Shown in pieces: positions 1 through 8,856 of a DNA stretch of 64,000 nt. The notes under the pieces are model-generated. The model had not been told where the DNA came from and did not search any database. It worked only from the letters and a program-made list of their open reading frames with translations. The stretch is taken from positions 3,801,001-3,865,000 of the forward strand of contig NC_015730.1 of assembly GCF_000154785.2 (NCBI RefSeq), given 5' to 3'. The position numbers were made by a program, and so were the translations under genes. The DNA comes from Roseobacter litoralis Och 149 (GTDB lineage: Bacteria; Pseudomonadota; Alphaproteobacteria; Rhodobacterales; Rhodobacteraceae). The first letter of the stretch is position 1. Each line of letters opens with the position of its first letter.

Positions 1-1467
1 GTTGATGCAGATCAAGTTCTGCATGATTCACACCTGCCGATCACACCGCGAACGACCGAGGAAACGGCCCGAATTGCCGAAATCACGCAACCCACGACTG
101 ATTTCACAGCCCCCGAACAATTCGAAACGAATCAAGCCGGTGCAGCCACCGTGCGCCCACGCGATACTTCGAATGCCTTCAGCCAGCCGTCCGGCAACAT
201 CAGTTTTGAAAAGGAACTTGATTTCAAGGTCGGCAACGGGTTGTTCAAAAAGCTCTGGGTGTCTTCGCCCTCCTCGACATTGGCCTCCGATGGGTTGGGA
301 CCGCTCTATAATGCCCGGTCGTGCCAGCGCTGCCACCTGAAAGACGGGCGCGGCCACCCGCCCGAGGGCCCGGCAGACAACGCCGTGTCCATGCTGCTGC
401 GCGTCTCGATCTCCGGCGGAACACCGCCAGAGGCGATTTCGGACTATCTGGCGACACAGCCTGACCCGAACTATGGCGAGCAGATTCAGGATTTTTCCGT
501 CGCCGGGCACGCCAGTGAAGGCCAGATCAGCATCACCTATACCGAGACCGAGATTGCCCTTTCCGATGGGGAAACCGCGCGCCTGCGTGCGCCATCATAC
601 ACCATCACGGAACCGGGCTATGGCCCGTTGCATCCGGATATCATGGTGTCCCCTCGCATAGCGCCGCAGATGATCGGGTTGGGGCTGCTGGATGCGATAC
701 CAGCGGCCGATATTCTCGCCCTTGCCGACCCGGACGACGCAGATGGTGATGGCATTTCTGGCCGCGCACAAATCGTCATGTCGCGCGCGCATGGCGTGCC
801 GATGCTGGGGCGGTTCGGGCTCAAGGCGGGTCAGCCCTCTGTGCGCGAGCAATCTGCGGCGGCGTTCCTCGGTGATATCGGTATCTCCTCAACGCTCTTT
901 CCGGACGGGCACGGCGAATGCACGAATGCGCAGGACGCTTGCCGCGCGGCCCCAAATGGCAACACGTCAGCGCATGACAATGCAGAAATCAGCGACGAAG
1001 GCTTGGCGCTTGTTACCTTCTACGCCTCGAACCTTGGCGTTCCCGCACGCCGAAACGTGGACGACCCCGATGTTCTGCGCGGCAAACAGGTATTCTATGA
1101 CACGGGCTGCACCGCCTGCCACACGCCTAAATTCGTCACGCATCGCATCGAAAGCCAGCCCGAACAGAGTTTTCAGCTGATCTGGCCCTATACGGATATG
1201 TTACTGCATGACATGGGTCCCGATCTTGCGGACAATCGCCCCGAAGCACGCGCAACCGGGCGTGAATGGCGCACCCCGCCGCTTTGGGGGATTGGCCTGA
1301 CCGAAACAGTTTCCGGCCACACCTATTTCCTGCATGACGGTCGCGCGCGGTCAATGCTGGAGGCCGTGCTCTGGCATGGTGGTGAAGCCGAAACGCATAA
1401 GCAGCAGGTCATCGATATGCCGTCAGCCGACCGCGCCGCCCTGATTAAATTTCTTGAAAGTCTGTAA
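1..1467 (+). CDS. Di-heme DUF1111 'thiol oxidoreductase' (5' end outside window)
   Basis: The frame is open from base 1, so the start and signal peptide lie upstream. Two CxxCH heme c sites are visible: CQRCH at about 331-345 and CTACH at about 1108-1122. An acidic DADGDG loop at about 736-753 looks like a cation-binding loop. This is the DUF1111 family, distantly related to di-heme peroxidases and annotated as thiol oxidoreductase; its reaction is not established. It is followed after 3 bp by an imelysin-like gene and then DUF1513, a neighbourhood typical of iron-regulated operons that usually begin with another imelysin gene, here presumably just outside the window. A periplasmic role in iron handling is inferred. 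Confidence 0.88.
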   Translation, partial: VDADQVLHDSHLPITPRTTEETARIAEITQPTTDFTAPEQFETNQAGAATVRPRDTSNAFSQPSGNISFEKELDFKVGNGLFKKLWVSSPSSTLASDGLGPLYNARSCQRCHLKDGRGHPPEGPADNAVSMLLRVSISGGTPPEAISDYLATQPDPNYGEQIQDFSVAGHASEGQISITYTETEIALSDGETARLRAPSYTITEPGYGPLHPDIMVSPRIAPQMIGLGLLDAIPAADILALADPDDADGDGISGRAQIVMSRAHGVPMLGRFGLKAGQPSVREQSAAAFLGDIGISSTLFPDGHGECTNAQDACRAAPNGNTSAHDNAEISDEGLALVTFYASNLGVPARRNVDDPDVLRGKQVFYDTGCTACHTPKFVTHRIESQPEQSFQLIWPYTDMLLHDMGPDLADNRPEARATGREWRTPPLWGIGLTETVSGHTYFLHDGRARSMLEAVLWHGGEAETHKQQVIDMPSADRAALIKFLESL

Positions 1468-1470
1468 CTC

Positions 1471-2439
1471 ATGCGTCTGGCCCTCATTTTTACCCTTATT
1501 GCCGCGCCTGCTGTTGCCGACGTCAGCAGCGCAATTTCTGATCACATCCTGCCCGGTCACGCCCGGCTTGTCGAAGCGACAGAGGATCTGTCGACCATGG
1601 CACTGGCAGATTGCACAGCGGATGCGGTGCGGCCCGCGTTTGCGACGGCCTATGATGCTTGGGTGTCCATCGCCCATATCCAGTTTGGCCCCATAGAGGA
1701 TCAAAACACGGCGCTCGCCATGGCGTTCTGGCCGGACCCGAAAGACCGCACTGGCAAAGCGCTGACCCGGTTGTTCGCGGCGCAGGATGTCATCGTTGAT
1801 GATGCCGCGCACTTCAACGACGTCTCAGTTGCCGCACAGGGGTTCACAGCACTTGAACGCCTGCTTTTTGAACCACAGGATGATCCGGCCTATGCCTGCC
1901 GCCTGACGCGGGCAATCGCTACGGGCCTTGCGCAGAAATCCGAGAACCTTAATCAGGCATGGCCCGCCTATGCCAAGCTGATGGTATCTGCCGGGGCCGA
2001 GGGAAACACCCGCTTTCAATCCCCGCAAGAAGCACAGCGCGCACTATATACTGCGCTTTCAACCGGGCTGGAGTTCTTGCATGATCAACGACTTGGGCGG
2101 CCTTTGGGCACTTTTGACCGGCCCCGCCCCCTGCGCGCCGAAGCGCGTCGTTCTGAACGCTCCGTGCGCCACATCATCCTGTCGCTGACCGCGCTCGAAG
2201 ACCTCGCCGTGCATGTGGGTGCGGCGGACCTTGCGCAAACCCGCACCGCATTTGCACAGGCGCGCAGCCGCGCCAATGCGCTTGATGACCCAGCCCTTGC
2301 AGGCGTGGCAGATCCCGCATCCCGGTTCCGTATTGAAGCCCTTCAACAATCCATACGCACTCTTCAGGTCGCCGTGATTGAAGAAATCGGAACGCCCTTG
2401 GGTATCTCGGCCGGGTTCAACGCGCTGGACGGGGATTGA
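1471..2439 (+). CDS. Imelysin-like periplasmic protein (iron-regulated)
   Basis: A 322-residue protein with a signal peptide (residues 1-16, ending AVA-D). The fold family is imelysin/peptidase M75, known from iron-regulated periplasmic or outer-membrane proteins (IrpA, EfeO relatives) and probably involved in iron uptake rather than proteolysis. The usual GxHxxE motif appears here as GFTALE (residues 124-129), so the His is replaced by Thr, which argues against a metalloprotease and may mean altered metal binding. The gene starts 3 bp after the DUF1111 stop and ends against the DUF1513 start, so the three genes are almost certainly co-transcribed. Confidence 0.85.
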   Translation: MRLALIFTLIAAPAVADVSSAISDHILPGHARLVEATEDLSTMALADCTADAVRPAFATAYDAWVSIAHIQFGPIEDQNTALAMAFWPDPKDRTGKALTRLFAAQDVIVDDAAHFNDVSVAAQGFTALERLLFEPQDDPAYACRLTRAIATGLAQKSENLNQAWPAYAKLMVSAGAEGNTRFQSPQEAQRALYTALSTGLEFLHDQRLGRPLGTFDRPRPLRAEARRSERSVRHIILSLTALEDLAVHVGAADLAQTRTAFAQARSRANALDDPALAGVADPASRFRIEALQQSIRTLQVAVIEEIGTPLGISAGFNALDGD

Positions 2440-2441
2440 AC

Positions 2442-3515
2442 ATGACATCACGCCGTCAATTCATGGCCGGTATGGCGCTTGCCTCCGTCGCGCCGTCACT
2501 GACATGGGCAGCGGTGGGCAATCCCGTTGCGATAACCGCCGCCATGGCCACCGACGGCACTTTCCTGATCGTCGGTTTGACCGCTGCGGGCGAAATTGCA
2601 TTCAGACAACCGCTGCCCGCGCGCGGGCATGCTGCCGCCGCACATCCGCATCTGGCAGAGGCTGTCGCAATCGCCCGCAGGCCAGGCACCTTTGCCAAGG
2701 TAGTCGATTGCGCAACCGGCGACATGCGCCAGACGATTACCGCGCCCGCAAACCACCATTTCTACGGTCACGCTGCATTCTCTCCCGACGGTGAGATGCT
2801 GTTTACCACCGAACAAGACATCGTTTCTGGTCAAGGGCGCATTGGCGTCTGGGCGCGTGCCGGGAGATACAAACGTGTCGACGAATTCGCATCGGGCGGG
2901 ATTGGGCCGCATGAAATTCTGACACTCCCATCAGGCAACCTTGCCGTTGCCAATGGTGGCATCCGCACACACCCGGACACAGGTCGCGAAAAACTGAACC
3001 TCGACACGATGCAGCCCAATCTGAGCATATTTTCACCATCAGGTGGGTTGATCGACGTCGCGACAGTGCCCGCAGCCATCCATCAAAACTCACTGCGCCA
3101 CATCGCAGCTACGGCGGATGGAACAATAGTTTGCGGGTTTCAATGGCAAGGTGATCCATTTGCAGCACCCCCTCTTGTCGCCTTTTACAAAGGGTCGGGA
3201 GAGCTTGTGCCTGCGCAGTTCAGCGATGGCGCCACCCATGGGCTCGATGGTTACATCGGCAGCGTCTGCACCCTTGGTCAGGGTGGTTTTGCCGCTTCGG
3301 CACCCCGCGGCGGATGCGTTCTGACCTTCGATGAAACAGGCGCGCAGATGGCCACACACCGCGCGACAGATGTCTGTGGGGTGACCAGCTTTCCGCAAGG
3401 CGGCAGCCTTGCCACCGACGGGTTTGGGAATGTGTTCGACCTCGAAATGAACGAACTTAGGGTAAAAAACACCCACGGACTGGCCTTTGACAACCACCTT
3501 GTTTCGCTCTCCTAA
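2442..3515 (+). CDS. DUF1513 family Tat-exported protein
   Basis: A 357-residue protein beginning with a twin-arginine signal: TSRRQFM at residues 2-8, a hydrophobic stretch, then a site near TWA. DUF1513 proteins are predicted beta-propellers of unknown activity found at the end of imelysin/DUF1111 operons. I chose the ATG two bases after the imelysin TGA; an in-frame TTG at 2436 would overlap that gene and only add two residues. The stop codon lies inside the left arm of a palindromic repeat. A role in iron acquisition is inferred from the neighbours only. Confidence 0.85.
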   Translation: MTSRRQFMAGMALASVAPSLTWAAVGNPVAITAAMATDGTFLIVGLTAAGEIAFRQPLPARGHAAAAHPHLAEAVAIARRPGTFAKVVDCATGDMRQTITAPANHHFYGHAAFSPDGEMLFTTEQDIVSGQGRIGVWARAGRYKRVDEFASGGIGPHEILTLPSGNLAVANGGIRTHPDTGREKLNLDTMQPNLSIFSPSGGLIDVATVPAAIHQNSLRHIAATADGTIVCGFQWQGDPFAAPPLVAFYKGSGELVPAQFSDGATHGLDGYIGSVCTLGQGGFAASAPRGGCVLTFDETGAQMATHRATDVCGVTSFPQGGSLATDGFGNVFDLEMNELRVKNTHGLAFDNHLVSLS

Positions 3516-3617
3516 AGCTTTTCGAGTTCAACTTGAGGCATTGAATATCACTTTTCGCGTTCGACCGCAGGAAGAGACAGCGACCAAGTGATCCAAGATC
3601 AACTCGAAACGCTTTAG
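3512..3617. repeat. Palindromic intergenic element (22-bp imperfect inverted repeats)
   Basis: The arms 3512-3533 and 3596-3617 match as inverted repeats at 19 of 22 positions (core ctaaagc-tttcgagtt) and enclose about 62 bp. The left arm contains the TAA stop of the DUF1513 gene. The right arm ends 10 bp before the stop of the convergent ABC ATPase gene. The transcript could fold into a long cruciform/stem and may act as a shared terminator or a mobile palindromic unit. No T-tract follows, so an intrinsic terminator is not certain. Confidence 0.7.
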
Positions 3618-3626
3618 CAAGGGGCG

Positions 3627-4226
3627 TTATTGCAAAAGCCGCGCGCCGCTTGGTGACGCCTCCAGCGTCAGAACGCGATCCGCCAGACGCTCTGCCTCGC
3701 GGGCGTCATGGGTGACAAAAACAGTGGCAGGTTTATGCGTGGCAATCAGTGTTTCGGTCAGGCGCAACATGCTCTCGGCAGTTTTCTGATCAAGCGAGAC
3801 AAAAGGTTCATCCATGATCAACACATCCGGCGCGCCCGCGAAGGCACGGGCCAGCGATAATCTGCGCTGTTGGCCCAGCGACAATTGCCCGGGGAACAGC
3901 GTGTCTTTGCCCTCAAGGCCGACCCGTTCGAGGCTGGCACGGGCATCTTCAACGCTGAGGTCTGGATGCAGGATCAAGAGGTTATCCAGGACCGAACGCC
4001 ACAGCAGCAAAGTCGGTTCCTGAAATACAATGGCCTGCGACACAGAGCTTTTGATCGTCCCATCGAATTTCTGATCAATCCCCGCCAAAATACGCAGCAA
4101 GGTCGATTTGCCGATTCCGGAGGGGCCCACCAGCGCCAGCGTTTCACCACGAGCAACATCAAAGTCGATCTGACCCAGAACGGGTTTGTCCCCATAGACT
4201 TTGGATTTGATGCTGACGCTGATCAT
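3627..4226 (-). CDS. ABC transporter ATP-binding protein (NitT/TauT-like)
   Basis: A 199-residue ATPase with a Walker A GPSGIGKST, the signature LSLGQQ, a Walker B LIMDEP and the switch His in VTHD. It is slightly shorter than usual for the family (about 230-260), lacking a long C-terminal tail. The ATG at 4226 overlaps the permease stop (ATGA), giving translational coupling; longer in-frame starts would run deep into the permease gene. It is the last gene of a minus-strand operon running from 8856. It presumably powers the adjacent permease; the substrate is unknown. Confidence 0.88.
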   Translation of the reverse strand: MISVSIKSKVYGDKPVLGQIDFDVARGETLALVGPSGIGKSTLLRILAGIDQKFDGTIKSSVSQAIVFQEPTLLLWRSVLDNLLILHPDLSVEDARASLERVGLEGKDTLFPGQLSLGQQRRLSLARAFAGAPDVLIMDEPFVSLDQKTAESMLRLTETLIATHKPATVFVTHDAREAERLADRVLTLEASPSGARLLQ

Positions 4227-4975
4227 GCGCTGCGCCACCGCGCCACATGACGCTCGAACGGTTGCAGGATAATCCACTCCACCAGCAGCATCACGGTGAT
4301 AAAGGAGAACGCATAGACCAGCACCATGGCAACATCGAAGAGTTGGAAATACAGATGGATCTGGAACCCGACGCCCGACGATCGACCGAGGAATTCGACG
4401 ACCAGAACGATCTTCCAGATCACCGCAAGACCGGAGCGCGAGGCGGCAGCGACAAAAGGGGCAAGCTGCGGAAAGACGACGTGGCGCATGCGGGTCCACC
4501 ACGACATCCGATAGACTTTGCTGAGTGCATCAAGATCCGGGTCGAGCGCGCGTGCACCTTCCCGGATGACAACGGCCACATTGGGCACTTTGTTCAACGT
4601 GACAGCCGTGATGGCCGCCGCCTCTGTCAGGCCGATCCACAGATAGCACAGCACAATCAGAACAAGCGCGGGCAGGTTCAGGAAAACGACAAGCCACGGA
4701 TCAAGCCAGCGGTTCACAGCGACCGACCGCCCCATGATCAGACCGAGGATCGTACCAAGCGACATCGCCAGCGCAAAAGCCCAGATAACCCGCACGATCG
4801 TCGCGCCCAGATGCGTCCACAACTCGCCCGAGGCCAATTCCTGACGCAGAGGCGGCAGCAATTGCCAAGGCGTTGGCAGGATTTGCGCATCCTGTGTCAG
4901 CATCGCGGCGACCACCCACATGCCCAGTAACCCGGCCAGTGACAGAAAAGGAGTGAGCCGCGCGCTGTGCATCAC
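4223..4975 (-). CDS. ABC transporter permease (NitT/TauT-like)
   Basis: A 250-residue inner-membrane permease with about six hydrophobic segments and an EAA-type cytoplasmic loop (EGARALDPDLDALSKVY, about residues 139-155). It resembles the SsuC/TauC/NrtB group. It overlaps the ATPase by 4 bp and lies 4 bp after the binding-protein gene, so the three form one importer. The setting in a quinoprotein methanol dehydrogenase locus suggests uptake of an alcohol-oxidation-related solute or cofactor metal, but the sequence alone does not identify it. Confidence 0.88.
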   Translation of the reverse strand: MMHSARLTPFLSLAGLLGMWVVAAMLTQDAQILPTPWQLLPPLRQELASGELWTHLGATIVRVIWAFALAMSLGTILGLIMGRSVAVNRWLDPWLVVFLNLPALVLIVLCYLWIGLTEAAAITAVTLNKVPNVAVVIREGARALDPDLDALSKVYRMSWWTRMRHVVFPQLAPFVAAASRSGLAVIWKIVLVVEFLGRSSGVGFQIHLYFQLFDVAMVLVYAFSFITVMLLVEWIILQPFERHVARWRSA

Positions 4976-4979
4976 CGCG

Positions 4980-5957
4980 CTATTTGACGTCTGCGAACAG
5001 GCCGGGTGGCATCGCTGTCATCGGGCCGACAAGCTCCGGACCGCCTAGGTCTTTCATCAGCGCCAGCATCTTTTCGGCGGCCTGCCCGTTGACCGGACCG
5101 CGTTCCGGAATGCCCGCGATCCAATCGGCCTTGAGTTGTTCGAATTCGGCATCCGTGCTTGCGTTCATCCGGGGGCGCACAGCCCCCCATGCCGCATCAG
5201 ACGTGGCCAGCATATCCTTGGCCGCGCGCGTCGCTTCAAAGAAAGATTGCGCAATATCGGGGTTCTCGGCGAGGAAACTTTCCTTGACATAATAGCCCAA
5301 CAGGGGCGTATCGGTATCCAACCCCAAAGCGGCCCCCGCCTTCTGAACCGAGATCAGCTCTCTCATGCCCGCCGATTTGCCCTTGGCCAGAAAGTGCCAG
5401 AAATTGATCGCCCCGGCATAGTCATCATTGAGCGCAGATTTAAAAATCAGGGGCGGCGCGCCGAAAACCTGTTCCGTCTCAGCCTTCAGATCAAAGCCAT
5501 ATTGCTGTTGCGCATAGGCCTGCAGGATCAGCCATGATTTGTCCAATGGCCCCCCGGCAATGCCGATCTTGCCGCCTTGCAGGTCCTGCAGCGTTTCAGC
5601 CGTACTTGTGTCAGGCACAATCAGGCCGCCCACGGCCCTGGAGTAGGGGATAAAGATATAATCCTTGCCCGCGGCCCGTTGCCGTGCGACCCAAATCCAA
5701 TCGGCGACAGCCATATCCGCCTCGCCGCCTTCAACCGCAATGCGCGTGGCACCGTTGTCCGCAAAGGGCTGAACCTCCAGCACAAACCCGTTTATGCGGT
5801 CAAGCTGGTTGTCGCTGATTGTCGCCAACTCCCAATTGACCGTCCCGATTTTCAATACTGCGGCGCGCAGGGTGGGCAGGTCCTCGGCCAGTACCTGCCC
5901 GGTAAAACCGAAAAGGGCGCAGACAAGCGCCCCAATCAAGCGGAACCTATTCCGCAC
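4980..5957 (-). CDS. ABC transporter substrate-binding protein (NitT/TauT-like)
   Basis: A 325-residue periplasmic protein with a signal peptide (residues 1-24, ending VLA-E). The mature part has the two-lobe SsuA/TauA/NMT1-like pattern, including the VEGGEADMAVADW segment typical of the first lobe. The start overlaps the end of the upstream PepSY-like gene by 11 bp. It belongs with the permease and ATPase downstream. Its place in an operon of PQQ-linked genes suggests a ligand connected with methanol oxidation; aliphatic sulfonates or nitrate are less likely in this context. Confidence 0.85.
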   Translation of the reverse strand: MRNRFRLIGALVCALFGFTGQVLAEDLPTLRAAVLKIGTVNWELATISDNQLDRINGFVLEVQPFADNGATRIAVEGGEADMAVADWIWVARQRAAGKDYIFIPYSRAVGGLIVPDTSTAETLQDLQGGKIGIAGGPLDKSWLILQAYAQQQYGFDLKAETEQVFGAPPLIFKSALNDDYAGAINFWHFLAKGKSAGMRELISVQKAGAALGLDTDTPLLGYYVKESFLAENPDIAQSFFEATRAAKDMLATSDAAWGAVRPRMNASTDAEFEQLKADWIAGIPERGPVNGQAAEKMLALMKDLGGPELVGPMTAMPPGLFADVK

Positions 5958-6198
5958 GGCGACCGGTTTCGTTGAGGTCCTTGTCCAACGTAATGTCGAA
6001 CTGATCGCCCCCCTTGCAGATCACATCGTCAAGCTCGTAGCCATCGTCTTCGACTTCGATGTCAGCCGGGTCCATCTGGCATTCCATGGCTGCCAGCATC
6101 GCTTCGATTTTCTCGACGGTTGCGGCATCCAGCCCCTCACTGGCAAATGCCGGTGCGCTGATCAGGACTGCGGCGGTCAATGCAAAAAGCTTTTTCAT
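5947..6198 (-). CDS. Small secreted PepSY-like protein
   Basis: An 83-residue protein with a clear signal peptide (residues 1-19, AFA-S) and an acidic mature part containing two cysteines (MEC and VIC) that could form a disulfide. The pattern of a short helix followed by beta strands resembles PepSY-type domains that bind or inhibit periplasmic partners; this assignment is tentative. It is translationally linked to the binding-protein gene by an 11-bp overlap. Its function is unknown. Confidence 0.72.
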   Translation of the reverse strand: MKKLFALTAAVLISAPAFASEGLDAATVEKIEAMLAAMECQMDPADIEVEDDGYELDDVICKGGDQFDITLDKDLNETGRRAE

Positions 6199-6215
6199 GT
6201 CAGGTCTCCTCAGGG

Positions 6216-6653
6216 TTATTGAATAGAAAATGTCACGGATTGCGCATCACCGGTCGAGCCGGGGATACGCACGACATGACGGCCGGGTTTGATGGCGATA
6301 AAGGACAGTTCCACAACGCCCGCCTTGTCAAACTCGATACTGTCGATGGCCATGGGCCGGATTTCGATACTGTTGATGACGATCTCGTTCATCCAGATGG
6401 AGCGAAAGAACGACGCCCCCTCGATGGCCAGTTCGGCAGAGCCATCCGCCGTGATCTGCAGTTTGTAGTAAGCGCCTGATTCCAGCGTGACATCCTCACC
6501 GAGCGGCTGGCCGGAGGCTAGTGTCAGCTCGATCGTTTCGCCCCGGTTACAGGCGGCAAGCAGCCCCGCAAAGCCCAGATCATCGCAGAGTGGTGCAGCG
6601 ACAACCGGGCTGCTCATCATTGCCACGGCTGCGGCACACAGTAGTTTTTTCAT
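6216..6653 (-). CDS. Secreted protein of unknown function in the PQQ operon
   Basis: A 145-residue protein with a signal peptide (ending VVA-A near residue 19). The mature part is a small beta-rich domain with a pair of cysteines (PLCDD, AACNR). The ATG at 6653 is chosen over an earlier in-frame ATG because a GGGAGAG ribosome site sits just upstream. The segment ASFFRSIW and the strand pattern resemble cupredoxin-like folds, but no copper ligands are evident. It lies between a PQQ-associated propeller gene and the PepSY-like gene, so a periplasmic accessory role is inferred. Confidence 0.72.
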   Translation of the reverse strand: MKKLLCAAAVAMMSSPVVAAPLCDDLGFAGLLAACNRGETIELTLASGQPLGEDVTLESGAYYKLQITADGSAELAIEGASFFRSIWMNEIVINSIEIRPMAIDSIEFDKAGVVELSFIAIKPGRHVVRIPGSTGDAQSVTFSIQ

Positions 6654-6684
6654 CGTTTCTCTCCCTCGAAATTTCTGTTGACCA

Positions 6685-7656
6685 TCACTCAATGGTCACG
6701 ACGCCCCATGGCTGTTGGCCCACCTGAATGGATTTTATCGCTTTTTCGCTGGCCACATCGATCACCGTGACATCGTTGGAATTGCCATTGGTGCTGATGA
6801 GGTACTTCTCATCTGGTGTGAAAGACAGCTGCCAGACCCGCTGCCCGACGAGGATGTAATCAAGCACCTCAAGGCTTTGCGCATCGACAACCGCCACACG
6901 GTTCGCAGGACCCAAGGCCACGAAGAGGCGCTTGCCATCCGATGTCACCTTTGCCCCAACGGGCTGCAGCCATTCCGGCTGAACCCCCGCGACCTCGAAA
7001 GTGATCTTGCCGATGACCGTGGGTGCCCCATCCTCTGCGATATCCATCGCCGTCACCGTGCCCCCGATCTCAGAGGTCACGAACAGACGCGTGCCATCTG
7101 CGGTATAGGTCGCATAACGCGGGCGCTGATCGACCAGCACGTTGTGCTTGATCTTGTAGTCTTCGGTCGAAATGAAATGCGCCATATTGGTCGTCTCGGA
7201 GGTATTGACCACGAATTTTGCATCCGGGCTCATACCCATGCCTTCAGGTTCCACCCCGACGGGGACTTCGGCCAAAACAGTGCGCGTTCTCGTATCCGTC
7301 ACGGTCACCAGATTGTCGTCCTCATTGGCGATGAAAAGCCGCTCGCCATTGGGTTCAAGGATGAACAATTCCGGGTCGGGTCCGGACGGCAAGCTGGGCA
7401 GTTCCTCGTACGTGGTTGAATCGAAGACCCGCACCAGATTGTCATCAGAGGCACAGACATAGATGATCTTGCCATCCGGGCTTGCCGTGATGCCGCGGGG
7501 TCGGTTGCCTGCAAAAAACTCGGTCTCGACCTCCCAGGTTTCTGTATTGAGGACAGTGATCGTATTACCACGCTCGTTTGAGATAAACGCTTTGCCCGCG
7601 AGGGCCGGGGCTGCGATCAGGGCCAGAAAGGCCGTGGATAGGACCAGAGATTTCAT
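6685..7656 (-). CDS. PQQ-dependent catabolism-associated beta-propeller protein
   Basis: A 323-residue secreted protein (signal peptide 1-20, ALA-G) made of about seven YVTN/YncE-type blades, with repeated patterns such as SPDGK, VFDS, IPVG and TVIDVAS. This family is regularly found beside PQQ-dependent alcohol dehydrogenases (TIGR03866 type) and its biochemical role is unknown; propellers of this kind usually bind partners or cofactors. A strong TAGGAGA ribosome site precedes the ATG. It follows the PQQ-system binding protein by 12 bp in the same operon. Confidence 0.88.
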   Translation of the reverse strand: MKSLVLSTAFLALIAAPALAGKAFISNERGNTITVLNTETWEVETEFFAGNRPRGITASPDGKIIYVCASDDNLVRVFDSTTYEELPSLPSGPDPELFILEPNGERLFIANEDDNLVTVTDTRTRTVLAEVPVGVEPEGMGMSPDAKFVVNTSETTNMAHFISTEDYKIKHNVLVDQRPRYATYTADGTRLFVTSEIGGTVTAMDIAEDGAPTVIGKITFEVAGVQPEWLQPVGAKVTSDGKRLFVALGPANRVAVVDAQSLEVLDYILVGQRVWQLSFTPDEKYLISTNGNSNDVTVIDVASEKAIKSIQVGQQPWGVVTIE

Positions 7657-7668
7657 GGGTGTCTCCTA

Positions 7669-8856
7669 TTAATCAAAAGCGGTGCATTGAGATTCAGGGC
7701 GATCAAGGCCCATTGTGTCGAGCGGCGAGCTTTGGTGCAAAAACCCTTCTTGCGGGCTGACGCTGACCGTTATGGTTCCATCATAAAGCAAAATAGGCTG
7801 GCGCAGCTGTCCGTTCCAGTCGCGAAACGTGACCCGCTGGCCCTTGAAAGCCGCAAGTTCGAATTCGTCGGACTTGGCATAGTCGCGCACGCCATCGGGT
7901 TCGGCCGTATTGGCACGGGTCACCGCCTCGCCGATCACGCGCAATGCCAGCCAGACATTATAGTCTTCGGGTTTGACATAGCGCCCGGTCAGTTCCTCAA
8001 AGCGGGTTTGAAACTGTGTTGCGCCATAGGCTTCATGCGCGCCGTGGAATGTTGTCGGCACAAGCCCGCCTGACCCCATGACCGGGCGCGGCGTCCAGAG
8101 ATGATAGTTCAGGAAACGCGCGAAATAATCAGACATGTCAGCCGCAATCACCACATCGTGATCTTCCGCATCCTGTGTGAAAGCGGGCAATTGACGTTGC
8201 ACCATAACGTGGCCTGAGTCCGTGCGGCGCGACCCGCCTGTATCCTCAAAGGTGCGATCCTCAACGATTTTGGCGCCAAACTTGCGCGCTGAGGTGCGGA
8301 ATGCATCGGCAAACTGCACATCCGACGGGTTGGACCCGGCGATGAGGAACCAATCTGTCCAGCGTTTCCAGACGGCGAACTGCGCCACCGCATCCGCCAT
8401 CATCGCGTAAGACGGTGCCGTGTGCAGCAGATTGCCCCGACATTCGGTATCGCGCAGCACTGTGTCAGCAGCACGGGCGTTAAAGACCAACGCCCCCGCC
8501 TCGGCGCCCTTGTCTGTCAGACGCAACAAATCGTCCTTGCGCGCCTGCACCACGATGAGCCTGATGCCCTCCGCCAGTATTCTTTCAAGGGCGGCATCGG
8601 CCTCCTCCGGAGTGGCAGCAACCTGTGTCGTTTCATAGGTATGACCCAGAAATCCGCCGGTTGTGCCATTGTCCTCATCCGCCAGCGCAGCCCCGGCAAA
8701 CCCCAGATCATCAGGTCGCAGATCATAGCGGCTGATGGGCAGCAGCGTCGGGTAATCAATGCGCAGAACGGCTGCTTTGACATCAATCGCCTGCGCCGTG
8801 CTGACCGACATGAAAAACGCAAGAGCCGCCAAAAGCGACATGTGCAATCGTGGCAC
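7669..8856 (-). CDS. ABC-type substrate-binding protein, PQQ-alcohol dehydrogenase system
   Basis: About 395 residues, a periplasmic type-I binding-protein fold (Leu/Ile/Val-receptor-like) of the family associated with PQQ alcohol dehydrogenases (TIGR03863 type). I place the start at a GTG (8856) because a strong AAGGGAGG site lies 5 bases upstream and the resulting N-terminus is a proper signal peptide ending AQA-I; the upstream ATG in frame gives a non-signal leader. It is the first gene of the seven-gene minus operon down to 3627. No permease of its own receptor class is in the window, so it may serve the NitT/TauT-like components or act as a sensor/chaperone. Confidence 0.85.
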   Translation of the reverse strand: MPRLHMSLLAALAFFMSVSTAQAIDVKAAVLRIDYPTLLPISRYDLRPDDLGFAGAALADEDNGTTGGFLGHTYETTQVAATPEEADAALERILAEGIRLIVVQARKDDLLRLTDKGAEAGALVFNARAADTVLRDTECRGNLLHTAPSYAMMADAVAQFAVWKRWTDWFLIAGSNPSDVQFADAFRTSARKFGAKIVEDRTFEDTGGSRRTDSGHVMVQRQLPAFTQDAEDHDVVIAADMSDYFARFLNYHLWTPRPVMGSGGLVPTTFHGAHEAYGATQFQTRFEELTGRYVKPEDYNVWLALRVIGEAVTRANTAEPDGVRDYAKSDEFELAAFKGQRVTFRDWNGQLRQPILLYDGTITVSVSPQEGFLHQSSPLDTMGLDRPESQCTAFD

